A DNA stretch of 48,472 nt from SZUA-448 sp964602475 (GTDB lineage Bacteria > Bacillota > Clostridia > Lachnospirales > Lachnospiraceae), in the NCBI GenBank assembly GCA_964602475.1, contig CAZRRN010000021.1:1-48472 (forward strand), written 5' to 3'. The position numbers were made by a program, and so were the translations under genes. The notes beneath the pieces are model-generated. The model was not told where the DNA came from and ran no database searches. It saw nothing but the letters and a program-made list of their open reading frames with translations. Shown one piece after another: positions 6,435 through 15,267 of this stretch. Each line of letters begins with the position of its first letter. The first letter of the stretch is position 1.

Positions 6435-7826
6435 TTACTGGTACAAAAAATGATACAGCGCCTTTATTCCCTCAGCTATATTTTCTTCTTCAATGCATGC
6501 AAATCCAAGCAGAATCGAGGAATATTGTTCTGTATCAATAATATAATGAGGTTTTAGAGTTCTTATACACATATTCAGTGTGACCGCTGCTTTCAAAAGC
6601 ACAGCCTCATTAATCATATGATCCTGAAAGGTAACAACAAGATAAAGTCCGGCATATTCACCACTGATTTTAATTCTGTCACCGAATATTTTCAGTTCAG
6701 TAAGCATCCTGTCATGTCTTGCCTTATACTGCTTTCGCATTTTATTCAAATGTCGTTCAAAATACCCTTCCTTGATAAAATAAGTCAGAACCGTTTGTTC
6801 GGTTCTTGATACAGTCGACGAATAGAACAGAAGCTGTTCTCCGCAGCTGTTTAGTAATCTTTGTGGCAGAACCAGATACCCGACACGAATTCCGGGGGAT
6901 ATGGCTCTTGAAAACGTTCCCATATAAATAACACTGTCTGAATTATCAAAACCCTGCAGAGACGGAATCGGTTTCCCTTTATAGCGGAATTCGCTGTCAT
7001 GATCATCCTCAATGATGTATCTGTCTTTATTTTCTTCCGCCCAGGAAAGAAGCTCTGAGCGTTTTACAATAGGCATGATTACTCCAAGTGGATATTGATG
7101 GGAGGGTGTAACATACACCAGCTTTGCATCGGTTTTTTTCAATTCATCGATATCAATGCCATTCTTGTTAACCGGGATCGGAGAAATTGAAAAACCAAAC
7201 TTCTTAATAATTTTATATGCTTTCGGATAAGTTGGATTTTCCATAGCAACAACGGTATCTTTTGAAAATATCTGGCATAAAAGCTGTAAAAGATAATCAT
7301 TTCCTGCTCCGATTAAAATCTGTTCAGCGCTGCACTTTACAGCTCTTGATGTATTCAGATAACTTGCCACTGCTGCTCTTAATTCATAATCTCCCTGATT
7401 ATCCCCACGCAGCAGTATTTTTTCATCAAGATCATTTAATGCTCTTGAATATAACTTTCTCCATGTGGAATAGGGAAATGAATGTATATCTATGGAAAAC
7501 GGAGTAAAATTATACTTATATACCGTTTCACTTTTTTCCGTTGTTTCTTTTCTTTCTTCCGAATGGCTCATCCGAAGCTGTCCGCTTAACTTACAAACGT
7601 AATAACCACTTTTTGGACGTGCTTCAATATATCCTTCAGACACAAGCTGATCATATGCAAGAGAAACTGTATTTCTGCTGATTTGAAGTTTTTCAGCCAT
7701 GTTTCGGCCGGAAGGAAGCTTAGTACCGGATATCAGTTCGCCGTTTCGAATCAAGTCGCGAAGTCTGCAGTACAGCTGTTCATAATATGATTGTTTTGAA
7801 TCCGTATCGATCATCAAGGTCAGCAT
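6435..7826 (-). CDS. MocR/GabR-type transcription regulator with an altered aminotransferase domain
   Basis: Residues 10-80 form a GntR winged helix (YEQLYCRLRDLIRNGEL, LPSGRNMAEKLQISRNTVSLAY, GYIEARPKSGYYV). Residues 105-460 form a fold-type-I aminotransferase-like domain, as in the vitamin B6 or GABA regulators PdxR and GabR. The Asp motif is EDDHDSEFR (residues 273-281), where family members usually have Tyr at the His276 position. The PLP-lysine motif, normally TFSK, reads TFSRAISPGIR. Arg307 (codon AGA at 6906-6908) replaces the Schiff-base lysine, so covalent PLP binding is unlikely. It follows ribF by 24 nt with AAAGGAG, probably as the last gene of the nusA operon. The target is unknown. 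Confidence 0.9.
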   Translation of the reverse strand: MLTLMIDTDSKQSYYEQLYCRLRDLIRNGELISGTKLPSGRNMAEKLQISRNTVSLAYDQLVSEGYIEARPKSGYYVCKLSGQLRMSHSEERKETTEKSETVYKYNFTPFSIDIHSFPYSTWRKLYSRALNDLDEKILLRGDNQGDYELRAAVASYLNTSRAVKCSAEQILIGAGNDYLLQLLCQIFSKDTVVAMENPTYPKAYKIIKKFGFSISPIPVNKNGIDIDELKKTDAKLVYVTPSHQYPLGVIMPIVKRSELLSWAEENKDRYIIEDDHDSEFRYKGKPIPSLQGFDNSDSVIYMGTFSRAISPGIRVGYLVLPQRLLNSCGEQLLFYSSTVSRTEQTVLTYFIKEGYFERHLNKMRKQYKARHDRMLTELKIFGDRIKISGEYAGLYLVVTFQDHMINEAVLLKAAVTLNMCIRTLKPHYIIDTEQYSSILLGFACIEEENIAEGIKALYHFLYQ

Positions 7827-7850
7827 AATACTCCTTTACCAGGCTTTACT

Positions 7851-8615
7851 TCACTGGATATTCAGCCGATAATTTCGGCTTCCATCAGAAATCAGCTTCG
7901 CATTTACTCTTATTTCTTCTTCCGCATTAGTATGATTAATAAACCTGATAAAAGCTCCGTTCTTATTCTCTTCTATACTGCAGGGATATTCCCCCTCTGG
8001 TAATATAGCTTTTTCCTCCGGAACAGAAAAACTAAGCTCTTGTTTTTTAATGATTTGTTCATCAATATATATAAAATATGGCTCTCCAAGCATTTTGCAG
8101 GCTTCTTTCAGTGCGCCTGTTTCAATACAATTTCTGATTCTTGAACTGCTAATTTCCTTTCCTTTATATTTCATTTTTTTAATAACTTTCAACTGATATC
8201 CATATTTTTCTTTTAGCTTTTGCAGTAGATGGTAATCTCCTGCTCCATGATATCCAAATCTGAAATCAGTTCCGACAACAAGCTGCTTTACATCCAATTG
8301 ACCAACCAGAATCTCTTTAATAAATGTTTCTGCTTCCATCTCTGCTGTTTTATCGGTAAATGGATAAAAAATGACAGTATCCGGATTTATGCTGCGAAAT
8401 AAAATTTCCTTTTCCTTTTCACTATAAATTAAAGGTGATTGTGTAAATCCACTGCTTTTAGTAAAATCAAACGTAAAAACGACAGAAGTAAGCTCTTTAT
8501 ATTCAAACATAGAAGTTAACAGCAGACGGTGTCCTCTGTGAATTCCGTCAAACTTTCCAAGTGTAACACAGCTGTTCTTTATGCATATATTTTTACTATC
8601 TCGAATCAGTATCAT
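7851..8615 (-). CDS. ribF: RibF-like FAD synthetase (FMN adenylyltransferase), riboflavin-kinase domain not recognisable
   Basis: The N-terminal nucleotidyltransferase domain is clear: GKFDGIHRGH at residues 20-29, VVGTDFRFG near 114-121 and ISSSRIR at 155-161. This domain adenylylates FMN to FAD. Full bifunctional RibF is about 310 residues and carries a C-terminal riboflavin kinase with a GFPTAN motif and a catalytic Glu. Here only about 75 residues follow LGEPYFIY and none of those motifs is visible. The protein is 254 residues and probably a stand-alone adenylyltransferase or a regulator. The start at 8615 (MILIRDSKN) is set by a dispersed-repeat ribosome binding site 6 nt upstream. It lies 40 bp after truB, the usual neighbour. 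Confidence 0.88.
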   Translation of the reverse strand: MILIRDSKNICIKNSCVTLGKFDGIHRGHRLLLTSMFEYKELTSVVFTFDFTKSSGFTQSPLIYSEKEKEILFRSINPDTVIFYPFTDKTAEMEAETFIKEILVGQLDVKQLVVGTDFRFGYHGAGDYHLLQKLKEKYGYQLKVIKKMKYKGKEISSSRIRNCIETGALKEACKMLGEPYFIYIDEQIIKKQELSFSVPEEKAILPEGEYPCSIEENKNGAFIRFINHTNAEEEIRVNAKLISDGSRNYRLNIQ

Positions 8616-8652
8616 ATGACTTCCCATTTCTGCGCTGTTTTTTGCGCATAAC
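8616..8652 (-). repeat. Dispersed start-site repeat, copy 2, between truB and ribF
   Basis: The 40-bp truB-ribF gap is almost entirely this element. GTTATGCGCAAAAAA forms the TGCGC/GCGCA hairpin (8631-8648), followed by GCGCAGAAATGGGA, 6 nt and the ribF ATG. The upstream hairpins of copy 1 are absent; the copy starts right after the truB stop codon. Confidence 0.8.
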
Positions 8653-8655
8653 ACT

Positions 8656-9573
8656 TTAACATATTTCCGTAAACATGGTTATGGGATGCAGATCTCCTCG
8701 GATTGCATTATATTGATAAATTGCCGCAAAACGTCCGCTGCTTTCATACATTCTAATCTTTGTATCTACAATCATTTCACCAATCAGTCTGTAATCTTCT
8801 TGATTTTTTACAGACAAAACATTTCCGTTCATCAGTAATTTATTGAATGCTTCACTGACTGCAAAGATTTGAGGGTACGGAAACATCACATCTGCCGGCA
8901 ACATGGTTTCCTCCAGACGATGCTCTGTTACCAGTCCAGCAACCTGTTCCAATGTAAGACTGTCATCTACAGAGAACTGACCGACTCTCATTCTGACCAG
9001 CTTACCCATACAGGCTCCGCATCCAAGTTTCTTTCCAATATCATAGCAAAGACTTCTGATATAGGTACCTTTTGAACATTCAATTTCTATTTCTGCAGTA
9101 TTATGTTCTGCATTAATACCAAGAAGCGTAATCGAGCTTATTTTAATTTCTTTTGCTTCACGCTCAACAACAATTCCCTGTCTTGCAAGGTCATATAGTC
9201 GTTGTCCCTTGTATTTTCTTGCAGAATACATAGGAGGAATCTGTTTTATCGTACCGATAAAATGCATAATTACCGATTTTAGCTCAGTTTCATTAACAAA
9301 TACATTCTTTTCAGAAATCACAGTTCCAGTAATATCACAGGTATCTGTTTCTTTTCCAAGAATCAGTTCGGCTCTGTAGCATTTATCAGTATCGGTCAGC
9401 AGTCCGCAAATCTTTGTTGCGTTACCAAAGCATACCGGAAGGACACCTTCTGCATTAGGGTCGAGTGTTCCCGTATGTCCGATTTTTTTTTGACTGCAGA
9501 TTCTTCGAAGCCGGTTGATTACATCGTGTGAGGTATAGCCCGGTTCTTTATAAATATTCAATATTCCGTTCAC
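8656..9573 (-). CDS. truB: tRNA pseudouridine-55 synthase
   Basis: It converts U55 to pseudouridine in the T-loop of tRNAs. The catalytic Asp is in GHTGTLDPNAEGVLPV, and the family segments KPxGYTSHD-like (KEPGYTSHDVINRLRR), YSARKYKGQRLYDLAR and KGTYIRSLCYDIG are present, followed by a C-terminal PUA-like part. The start chosen is GTG at 9573 (VNGILNIYKE), because GGAGG lies 5 nt upstream. The ATG 12 nt earlier would have that site inside the gene and has none of its own. The length is then 305 residues, normal for the family. It lies between nrnA and ribF in the nusA-infB operon. Confidence 0.95.
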   Translation of the reverse strand: MNGILNIYKEPGYTSHDVINRLRRICSQKKIGHTGTLDPNAEGVLPVCFGNATKICGLLTDTDKCYRAELILGKETDTCDITGTVISEKNVFVNETELKSVIMHFIGTIKQIPPMYSARKYKGQRLYDLARQGIVVEREAKEIKISSITLLGINAEHNTAEIEIECSKGTYIRSLCYDIGKKLGCGACMGKLVRMRVGQFSVDDSLTLEQVAGLVTEHRLEETMLPADVMFPYPQIFAVSEAFNKLLMNGNVLSVKNQEDYRLIGEMIVDTKIRMYESSGRFAAIYQYNAIRGDLHPITMFTEIC

Positions 9574-9610
9574 TTTAACCTCCATGCGATGACAGTTATG
9601 CAGGATCCAT

Positions 9611-10603
9611 TCATGGCTGCAAATTTCTTTTATCCTGCATCGCTTTCATTAACTGATTCTCTATTCCTGCAGTCAGATTGTTGATGACATCATGAAGCTC
9701 TCCAACCATCGTACAGCCTGCTGCTTTGATATGTCCGCCGCCTTCAAAAAATACAGCAATCTTGCTGACATTTACGATTCCGTTAGAGCGCATACTAACT
9801 TTATATTCCATTGTACCGGTTTCTACAAGAAGAATTGCAACTTCAACTCCTTTGGTTACGCGAAGACTGTCGATGATTCCACTGTAATCTGACTGGTTGG
9901 TTCCATAAAATTCCTGTACTCTTTTACTAATCGACGATACGATGATTTTACCATCCAGCAGCAGAATACTCTCCATTAGACAACGTCCAAGAATCTGATT
10001 CTGCAAATAGGTCTTTTCATAGAAGGTACTGTCTATTATAGTTTCTGATAAAACTCCTTTTTCCAACAGGCATCCGGCAACTTCCATGGTATGTTTTTTG
10101 GTATTTGAGTGTTTGAATACACCTGTATCATGTATAATACCTAAATACAGTGAATTTGCAATATCCAGATCAATCTGATTAATGTCAAATAAGTCAAATA
10201 ATATCTCACAGGTTGAGCTTGCATCAGCACGAAGTATGGTTGTGTCAGCATAGCTTGTATTACTGATATGATGGTCAATGCAAACCGTATGCTTTGCTTT
10301 TTTGAATGCATCCTCCGCTTCTCCGAGTCTGTCAATGCTTCCTGAATCAAGAGCAATAAATAATTCGGTGTTCTCAAGCTCTTTACACTCTTCTGTAAAA
10401 TCCTCTGTTCCTTTTAAAAATAAGAATTCGTTTGGAATATTCAGCATATATACATTGATATGTTTCGTTCCGTTATTGTTATAATTTTTCTGTATATAAT
10501 TATAAAGTGCTGTGCATGAACCAACACAATCCCCATCCGGACGAATATGCCCGGCGATGGAGATTGTATCTGCTTTCATGATTTGTTGTAATAATTCGTT
10601 CAA
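9611..10603 (-). CDS. nrnA: NanoRNase / pAp phosphatase (DHH family)
   Basis: A DHH/DHHA1 phosphoesterase that removes nucleotides from very short RNAs and dephosphorylates 3'-phosphoadenosine 5'-phosphate. Manganese-binding motifs are visible: GHIRPDGDCVGS at about residues 18-29, ALDSGS, and CIDHHISNTSYAD for the DHH triad. The C-terminal DHHA1 domain ends in the substrate loop GGGHIKAAGC. The 330 residues are typical. It sits between rbfA and truB, a frequent clostridial position. As the end point of RNA decay it complements PNPase encoded at the end of the window. Confidence 0.93.
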   Translation of the reverse strand: MNELLQQIMKADTISIAGHIRPDGDCVGSCTALYNYIQKNYNNNGTKHINVYMLNIPNEFLFLKGTEDFTEECKELENTELFIALDSGSIDRLGEAEDAFKKAKHTVCIDHHISNTSYADTTILRADASSTCEILFDLFDINQIDLDIANSLYLGIIHDTGVFKHSNTKKHTMEVAGCLLEKGVLSETIIDSTFYEKTYLQNQILGRCLMESILLLDGKIIVSSISKRVQEFYGTNQSDYSGIIDSLRVTKGVEVAILLVETGTMEYKVSMRSNGIVNVSKIAVFFEGGGHIKAAGCTMVGELHDVINNLTAGIENQLMKAMQDKRNLQP

Positions 10604-10637
10604 TTACTTAATCCTATTCCTTTCAATTACAAGAAGC

Positions 10638-11018
10638 TTACAGTTCTGTTTCTTCTTTATGATCGATCTGAGCAACCAAATCTTCAAGCCGTTTTGTCAT
10701 ATCTACACCGTATGCAATTGATGTATCGGGAATAAAAATTAATTCCGGGGTGTTTCTTAAATTAATATCTTTCGCAAGCATCGATCGAATAAACGGTGCG
10801 GCACTTTTCAGTCCGCGTATTGTATTATTCAGTTCTTCCTCAGAGCCAAGAACACTGATATAAACCTTTGCAGTCTTTAGATCCGGTGCAACTTCTACTC
10901 TGGTAACAGAGGTCATCATATGAATCCTTGGATCTTTGATTTCTCTTTGAATCAGAGTACTAAGCTCTCTTTGTACTTCCTGATTAATTCTGATATTTTT
11001 AATACTGTCTTTTTTCAT
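10638..11018 (-). CDS. rbfA: Ribosome-binding factor A
   Basis: A small KH-like protein that helps mature the 5' end and helix 1 of 16S rRNA in the 30S subunit, important in the cold. The family pattern is visible in INQEVQRELSTLIQREIKDPRI, VTRVEVAPDLKTAKVYISVLG and TPELIFIPDTSIAYG. I start it at the ATG at 11018 (MKKDSIKNIR), 6 nt after GGAG. An ATG 12 nt upstream would include that site. The resulting 126 residues match the family. It lies 46 bp downstream of infB in the standard order. Confidence 0.95.
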   Translation of the reverse strand: MKKDSIKNIRINQEVQRELSTLIQREIKDPRIHMMTSVTRVEVAPDLKTAKVYISVLGSEEELNNTIRGLKSAAPFIRSMLAKDINLRNTPELIFIPDTSIAYGVDMTKRLEDLVAQIDHKEETEL

Positions 11019-11064
11019 GATAATCTCCATATGAGTAATTCATCTTAAACTAACCTGAAATCAA

Positions 11065-14000
11065 CTATCTTGGAACCTCCACCATAATGTAAAACTCTAT
11101 GAGATCAAATTCCTGAAGATTATTGAATTTTTCAAATACAATTCCACATTCATAGCCTGCGGCAACTTCCTTAACATCATCTTTCATACGCTTTAAAGAA
11201 GCAACCGGTCCTTCGAAAATCTGAACGCCTTCACGTGTAATTCTTGCAGAAGAATTTCTTTGAATCTTTCCATCAAGGACAAAAGAACCTGCAATAGAGC
11301 CAAGTCCGGATGCTGTAAATACCTGACGGATTTCAGCGTGTGCAATCACCTTCTCTTCAAATACAGGATCAAGCATACCCTTCATGGCTGCTTCAACATC
11401 ATCAATTGCGTTATAAATAACCCTATACAGCTTAACATCAACCTTTTCGTGTTCTGCAATATCCTTTGCAGTATTATCAGGCTTGACATTAAATCCAATA
11501 ATGATTGCGTTTGATGCACTTGCAAGATTTACATCCGATTCGTTGATGGCACCAACACCGCCGTGGATGATTCTTACTGCCACCTCTTCATTGGAAAGCT
11601 TCAACAGACTTTGCTTCATTGCTTCTACAGAGCCCTGAACATCAGCTTTTATAATGAGGTTGAGTTCTTTAATATTCCCTGCTTTAATCTGTGAGAAAAG
11701 ACCGTCTAGCGAAAGCTTTGCTTTAGTATCAGCAATCAATCGTTCTTTTCCTTGTGAAATAAAGGCACTTGATATAGTTCTCGCTTCCTTCTCATTATCG
11801 GTCGCAATAAAGATATCCCCCGCTCCCGGCACTTCATTCAAACCAAGTATTTCTACCGGTGTAGAAGGAGTTGCTGATTTTACACGTTTTCCTTTATCAT
11901 CCATCATTGCACGAACCTTACCGAACGACGAACCGATTACAACATTATCTCCCACAATTAAAGTACCCTTTTGAACAAGAATAGTTGCAACCGGTCCTCG
12001 TCCTTTATCAAGTTCAGCTTCAATTACGATACCACGTGCTTTTCTGTTCGGGTTTGCTTTCAATTCACCGACTTCTGCGGTCAAGAGAATCATTTCAAGA
12101 AGCTTTTCAATACCTTCTTTTGTCTTTGCGGAAAGCGGAACAAAGATGGTATCTCCACCCCAGTCTTCAGCAACAAGCCCTTGCTCTGTAAGCTCCTGCT
12201 TCACTCTTTCAATATTGGCATTTGGCTTATCAATCTTATTAATTGCAACAATAATCGGTATTTCTGCTGCTTTTGCATGATTTATCGCTTCAATTGTCTG
12301 TGGCATCACACCATCGTCAGCAGCAACAACAAGAATTGCAATATCTGTTGATTTTGCACCACGCATACGCATTGATGTAAACGCTTCATGACCAGGTGTA
12401 TCGAGGAATGTAATCTTTTCTCCTTTGATTTCTACTACATATGCACCGATATGCTGCGTAATTCCGCCAGCTTCTCTTGCTGTAACATTTGTCTCACGAA
12501 TCGCATCTAGAAGGGATGTTTTTCCATGGTCTACATGACCCATAACACAGACAACAGGAGGACGTTTCACCAGAGTTACTGCATCATCCTCATCTTCTTT
12601 CATCAACTCTTCTACCACATTTACTTTAACTTCATGCTCCGCAATACAGTCATAACCAAGAGCTATCTCTTCTGCTTCTTCAAAGGAAATTTCCTGGTTT
12701 ATTGAAACCATTTTTCCTTCAAGAAACAGTTTTTTAACTATTGCAGACGGAACCTTTTTCATTTTATCGGCAAGTTCTTTAATAGTAAGAGTATCCGGTA
12801 AAAAGATTGACTTAATATCATCTTCCAGCTCTGCATCTTTTATTAACGGTTTGGGCATGATAAATGCGCCTTTACGGTTCGGATCCTTTTTGTTCTTTCC
12901 GTTACGGCTTTTATCATCGGATTCATTCATTCGTCCGCGGTCTCTGTTTTTATCTCTGCTTCTGTCATTAAATGCAGCTGCGCGTTGTTCTTTTGAAATT
13001 TCCTTTCCGAGTTCGGATTTAATTGTACTCTTTTCTCCGGCTTTCGGATCGTTTCTTCTCGGTCTCTGGAAGGTTGTAGCATCCTTATCCTTATCAAATC
13101 CGTCTTTATTAAACGGAGCACCTCCACGATTTCCATAGGAACCCTGACCGCCGGAGTAAGGACGGCGTTCTCCGTTCTGACCTTGACCACCGCTGTATGG
13201 GCGGCGTTCTCCGTTCTGGCCCTGACCACCACTGTAAGGACGGCGTTCCCCGCTCTGCCCTTGGCCGCCGGTGTAAGGACGGCGTTCTCCGCTCTGTCCC
13301 TGACCGCCGGTGTAAGGACGGCGTTCTCCATTATTATAGCCCTGACCGCCACTGTAGGGACGACGTTCTCCATTCTGTCCCTGACCACCACTGTAAGGAC
13401 GACGCTCCCCGTTCTGTCCCTGTGTACCGGTATAAGGACGGCGTTCTCCATTCTGTCCCTGACCACCACTGTAAGGACGGCGTTCTCCATTCTGTCCCTG
13501 ATTACCGCTGTAAGGACGATTTTCTCCATTATTATAGCTTTGACCGCCATTGTAAGGACGACGTTCTCCGCTTTGTCCCTGATTACCGCTATAAGGGCGT
13601 CGTTCGTTACTTTGTACCGGCTTTTTCTCATTATTCTTTGCAGCCTCAGCCGCTTTATTTCTCATATTTTCATAGACATTTCCCATTTTGTTTAAGGTAA
13701 CTGTCTTTTTTTCTTCAAGAACAACTGCCGGAACCGGTTCTTGTACTGCAGTCTGATTCTGTTCTTTTACCGATTCGGCGGCAGGTTCTTTTACAGCTTC
13801 CTTTATCGGTTCTTTTTTTACCGGAGGAGCAGATACGGTACTTGTCGGCTGATCAAATCGAAAAGATGCACTTGGCTTTTTGTTCTGTGGTATTTCAACC
13901 TTTTCATTTCCGGTTTTATCCATATTATTCGAATGATAACCGTTTGCAACATAAGAACTGCTCGGGCGTCTCTCTCCCGATCCTTTATATCCATCTGCAA

Positions 14001-14613
14001 CATAAGAACTGCTCGGACGTCTCTCTCCTTGAGAAGCTGTTGCTCCGTCAGTTCTTGTCTGCGGTCTTTGATCCTGACTGGTACGCACTCTTCCATCTTG
14101 AGAATTATATGTTTTTCCGTCCCTGGCATTCATTGGTCTGCGATCCTGTGGTGCCAGCGGTTTTCCGTCTCTGCCTGCAACTGGTCTGCGATCCTGTGGC
14201 GCCAGCGTTTTTCCGTCCTTTCCCGTTATAGGATGGCGCTCCTGTGATGTCGCCGGTCTTCTATCCTGTGATACAGGACGTCGATCCTGTGATGTTGTTT
14301 TTCTTGCATCAGGAAGAATAACCTTTCTTCCGTCAGCTGATATCGGTCTTCCATCTACGGATACCGGACGACGAATTACCGCTGCTTCAGAATCTGCTGT
14401 AGTCTTTTCTGCCTGTTCCTTCGCAGGGGCTACATTTGCTTTGTTATGATCGGATGCTTTTTTCTCAAATTTGTCCTTTATCATTCCAAGTTCATTATCT
14501 TCCACGTTACTCCCCGCCTTTTTTTCTATTCCTTTGTCAGCAAGATAATTGATAATATCCTTACTTTGAACATTATATTCTTTTGCTAACTCATGGACTT
14601 TCATTTTTGACAT
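11065..14613 (-). CDS. infB: Translation initiation factor IF-2 with a long repeat-rich N-terminal region
   Basis: IF-2 is the GTPase that brings fMet-tRNA to the 30S subunit and promotes subunit joining. An IF2_N domain opens the protein (MKVHELAKEYNVQSKDIINYL). A second one (LTIKELADKMKKVPSAIVKKL) precedes the G domain, with GHVDHGKT near residue 690, then DTPGH, NKID and SAK, and then the beta-barrel, IF2 and fMet-tRNA-binding domains. At 1182 residues it is much longer than the 700-900 usual in Firmicutes. The excess is low-complexity: DRRP-type repeats at about residues 95-180 and twelve 13-residue RRPYSGGQGQNGE-like repeats at about 336-491. The ATG overlaps the stop of the preceding gene (TAATG). 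Confidence 0.97.
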   Translation of the reverse strand: MSKMKVHELAKEYNVQSKDIINYLADKGIEKKAGSNVEDNELGMIKDKFEKKASDHNKANVAPAKEQAEKTTADSEAAVIRRPVSVDGRPISADGRKVILPDARKTTSQDRRPVSQDRRPATSQERHPITGKDGKTLAPQDRRPVAGRDGKPLAPQDRRPMNARDGKTYNSQDGRVRTSQDQRPQTRTDGATASQGERRPSSSYVADGYKGSGERRPSSSYVANGYHSNNMDKTGNEKVEIPQNKKPSASFRFDQPTSTVSAPPVKKEPIKEAVKEPAAESVKEQNQTAVQEPVPAVVLEEKKTVTLNKMGNVYENMRNKAAEAAKNNEKKPVQSNERRPYSGNQGQSGERRPYNGGQSYNNGENRPYSGNQGQNGERRPYSGGQGQNGERRPYTGTQGQNGERRPYSGGQGQNGERRPYSGGQGYNNGERRPYTGGQGQSGERRPYTGGQGQSGERRPYSGGQGQNGERRPYSGGQGQNGERRPYSGGQGSYGNRGGAPFNKDGFDKDKDATTFQRPRRNDPKAGEKSTIKSELGKEISKEQRAAAFNDRSRDKNRDRGRMNESDDKSRNGKNKKDPNRKGAFIMPKPLIKDAELEDDIKSIFLPDTLTIKELADKMKKVPSAIVKKLFLEGKMVSINQEISFEEAEEIALGYDCIAEHEVKVNVVEELMKEDEDDAVTLVKRPPVVCVMGHVDHGKTSLLDAIRETNVTAREAGGITQHIGAYVVEIKGEKITFLDTPGHEAFTSMRMRGAKSTDIAILVVAADDGVMPQTIEAINHAKAAEIPIIVAINKIDKPNANIERVKQELTEQGLVAEDWGGDTIFVPLSAKTKEGIEKLLEMILLTAEVGELKANPNRKARGIVIEAELDKGRGPVATILVQKGTLIVGDNVVIGSSFGKVRAMMDDKGKRVKSATPSTPVEILGLNEVPGAGDIFIATDNEKEARTISSAFISQGKERLIADTKAKLSLDGLFSQIKAGNIKELNLIIKADVQGSVEAMKQSLLKLSNEEVAVRIIHGGVGAINESDVNLASASNAIIIGFNVKPDNTAKDIAEHEKVDVKLYRVIYNAIDDVEAAMKGMLDPVFEEKVIAHAEIRQVFTASGLGSIAGSFVLDGKIQRNSSARITREGVQIFEGPVASLKRMKDDVKEVAAGYECGIVFEKFNNLQEFDLIEFYIMVEVPR
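13135..13610 (-). repeat. Twelve tandem 39-bp coding repeats within infB
   Basis: Each unit encodes RRPY(S/T/N)G(G/N/T)QGQ(N/S)GE. Two units have a YNN variant one residue longer, and one has ENRPY in place of ERRPY. Units differ mainly at silent or conservative positions, pointing to recent slippage under selection on the protein. The peptide is rich in Arg, Tyr, Gly, Gln and Asn and is predicted disordered. Confidence 0.9.
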
Positions 14614-15005
14614 TAATTATTCCCCTCCGTTGCATCCTCTTGGATGATTCTGTCTTGATTTGCCTGTAATTTCTCTATCTTTTCTGCAATTATTGCAGAC
14701 AGTCCCTGATTTGTCAGTGCCATGGAAGCACGAAATTCTTTTCCTATGGCATGACCAAGTTCGTCTTTATTTCCAAAGATATGTAACGGTGTATTATAAA
14801 AAGTACACATATTTCGAAACATCTTCTTTGTATTGTCTGACGCATCCTCTGCAACAATTACAAGATACGCTTTTCCTTCTTTTACTGTCTTTTCCGTTAG
14901 AAATTCACCACTGCCAACTGCACCTTGTCTCATAGAAAGACCGATCATTGACAATATACTTTTTTTAGTGACCGAAGCTATGGGTTCTTCAGTTTTCTTC
15001 GTCAA
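14613..15005 (-). CDS. L7Ae-family RNA-binding protein (YlxQ-like)
   Basis: A 130-residue L7Ae/L30e-fold protein of the kind found between rnpM and infB in Firmicutes. The family recognises kink-turn RNA; the exact role of YlxQ is not settled. Visible signatures are SMIGLSMRQGAVGSGEF, AYLVIVAEDASDNTKKMFRNMC, FGNKDELGHAIGKE and ALTNQGLSAII. The start appears to be TTG at 15005, overlapping the end of rnpM by 17 nt, with AAAGGAG 10 nt upstream. The next in-frame ATG would remove part of the first helix. Its stop overlaps the infB start as TAATG, so the two are probably translationally coupled. Confidence 0.9.
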   Translation of the reverse strand: MTKKTEEPIASVTKKSILSMIGLSMRQGAVGSGEFLTEKTVKEGKAYLVIVAEDASDNTKKMFRNMCTFYNTPLHIFGNKDELGHAIGKEFRASMALTNQGLSAIIAEKIEKLQANQDRIIQEDATEGNN

Positions 15006-15267
15006 TCTGAATCAACTCCTTTTCCAGTCTTTCATATACTTCTTCCGGAATCTTTGTCTGAAACGCGCGTTCCAGACCTTTTGAAAAAGTCGCTTTTTTC
15101 AGGCACTCAGCAGAATGGCACAAATATGCGCCTCGACCGTTCTTCTTTCCGGTCGCATCCAGAAGGATTTCTCCTTCCGGAGTTCGTATTACCCTGAGCA
15201 TTTCTTTTTTGTTTTTCATTTCGCTGCAGCCAATGCATTTGCGAAGCGGCTGCTTTCGATTATTCAT
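14989..15267 (-). CDS. rnpM: YlxR/RnpM family RNA-binding protein (DUF448)
   Basis: A 92-residue basic protein of the YlxR family; the Bacillus member has been reported to bind and modulate RNase P. The family features are RKCIGCSEMKNKKEMLRVIR, the turn GKKNGRGAYLCHSAEC and a C-terminal helix. Four cysteines (CIGC near the start, CHSAEC later) could bind metal. The ATG at 15267 overlaps the nusA stop as TGATG, implying translational coupling. A TTG one codon upstream is possible but less likely. Confidence 0.93.
   Translation of the reverse strand: MNNRKQPLRKCIGCSEMKNKKEMLRVIRTPEGEILLDATGKKNGRGAYLCHSAECLKKATFSKGLERAFQTKIPEEVYERLEKELIQIDEEN

Noticed and set aside
13135..13610. Regular short repeats resembling a CRISPR array.
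   Set aside because: The units are contiguous without unique spacers, are in frame with infB and encode a conserved peptide.
13183..13700. Plus-strand open frames with repetitive Val/Thr/Ala- or His/Arg/Asp-rich sequence.
   Set aside because: They are the antisense of the infB tandem repeats. Their regularity comes from the 39-bp units, and they have no ribosome binding site or family similarity.
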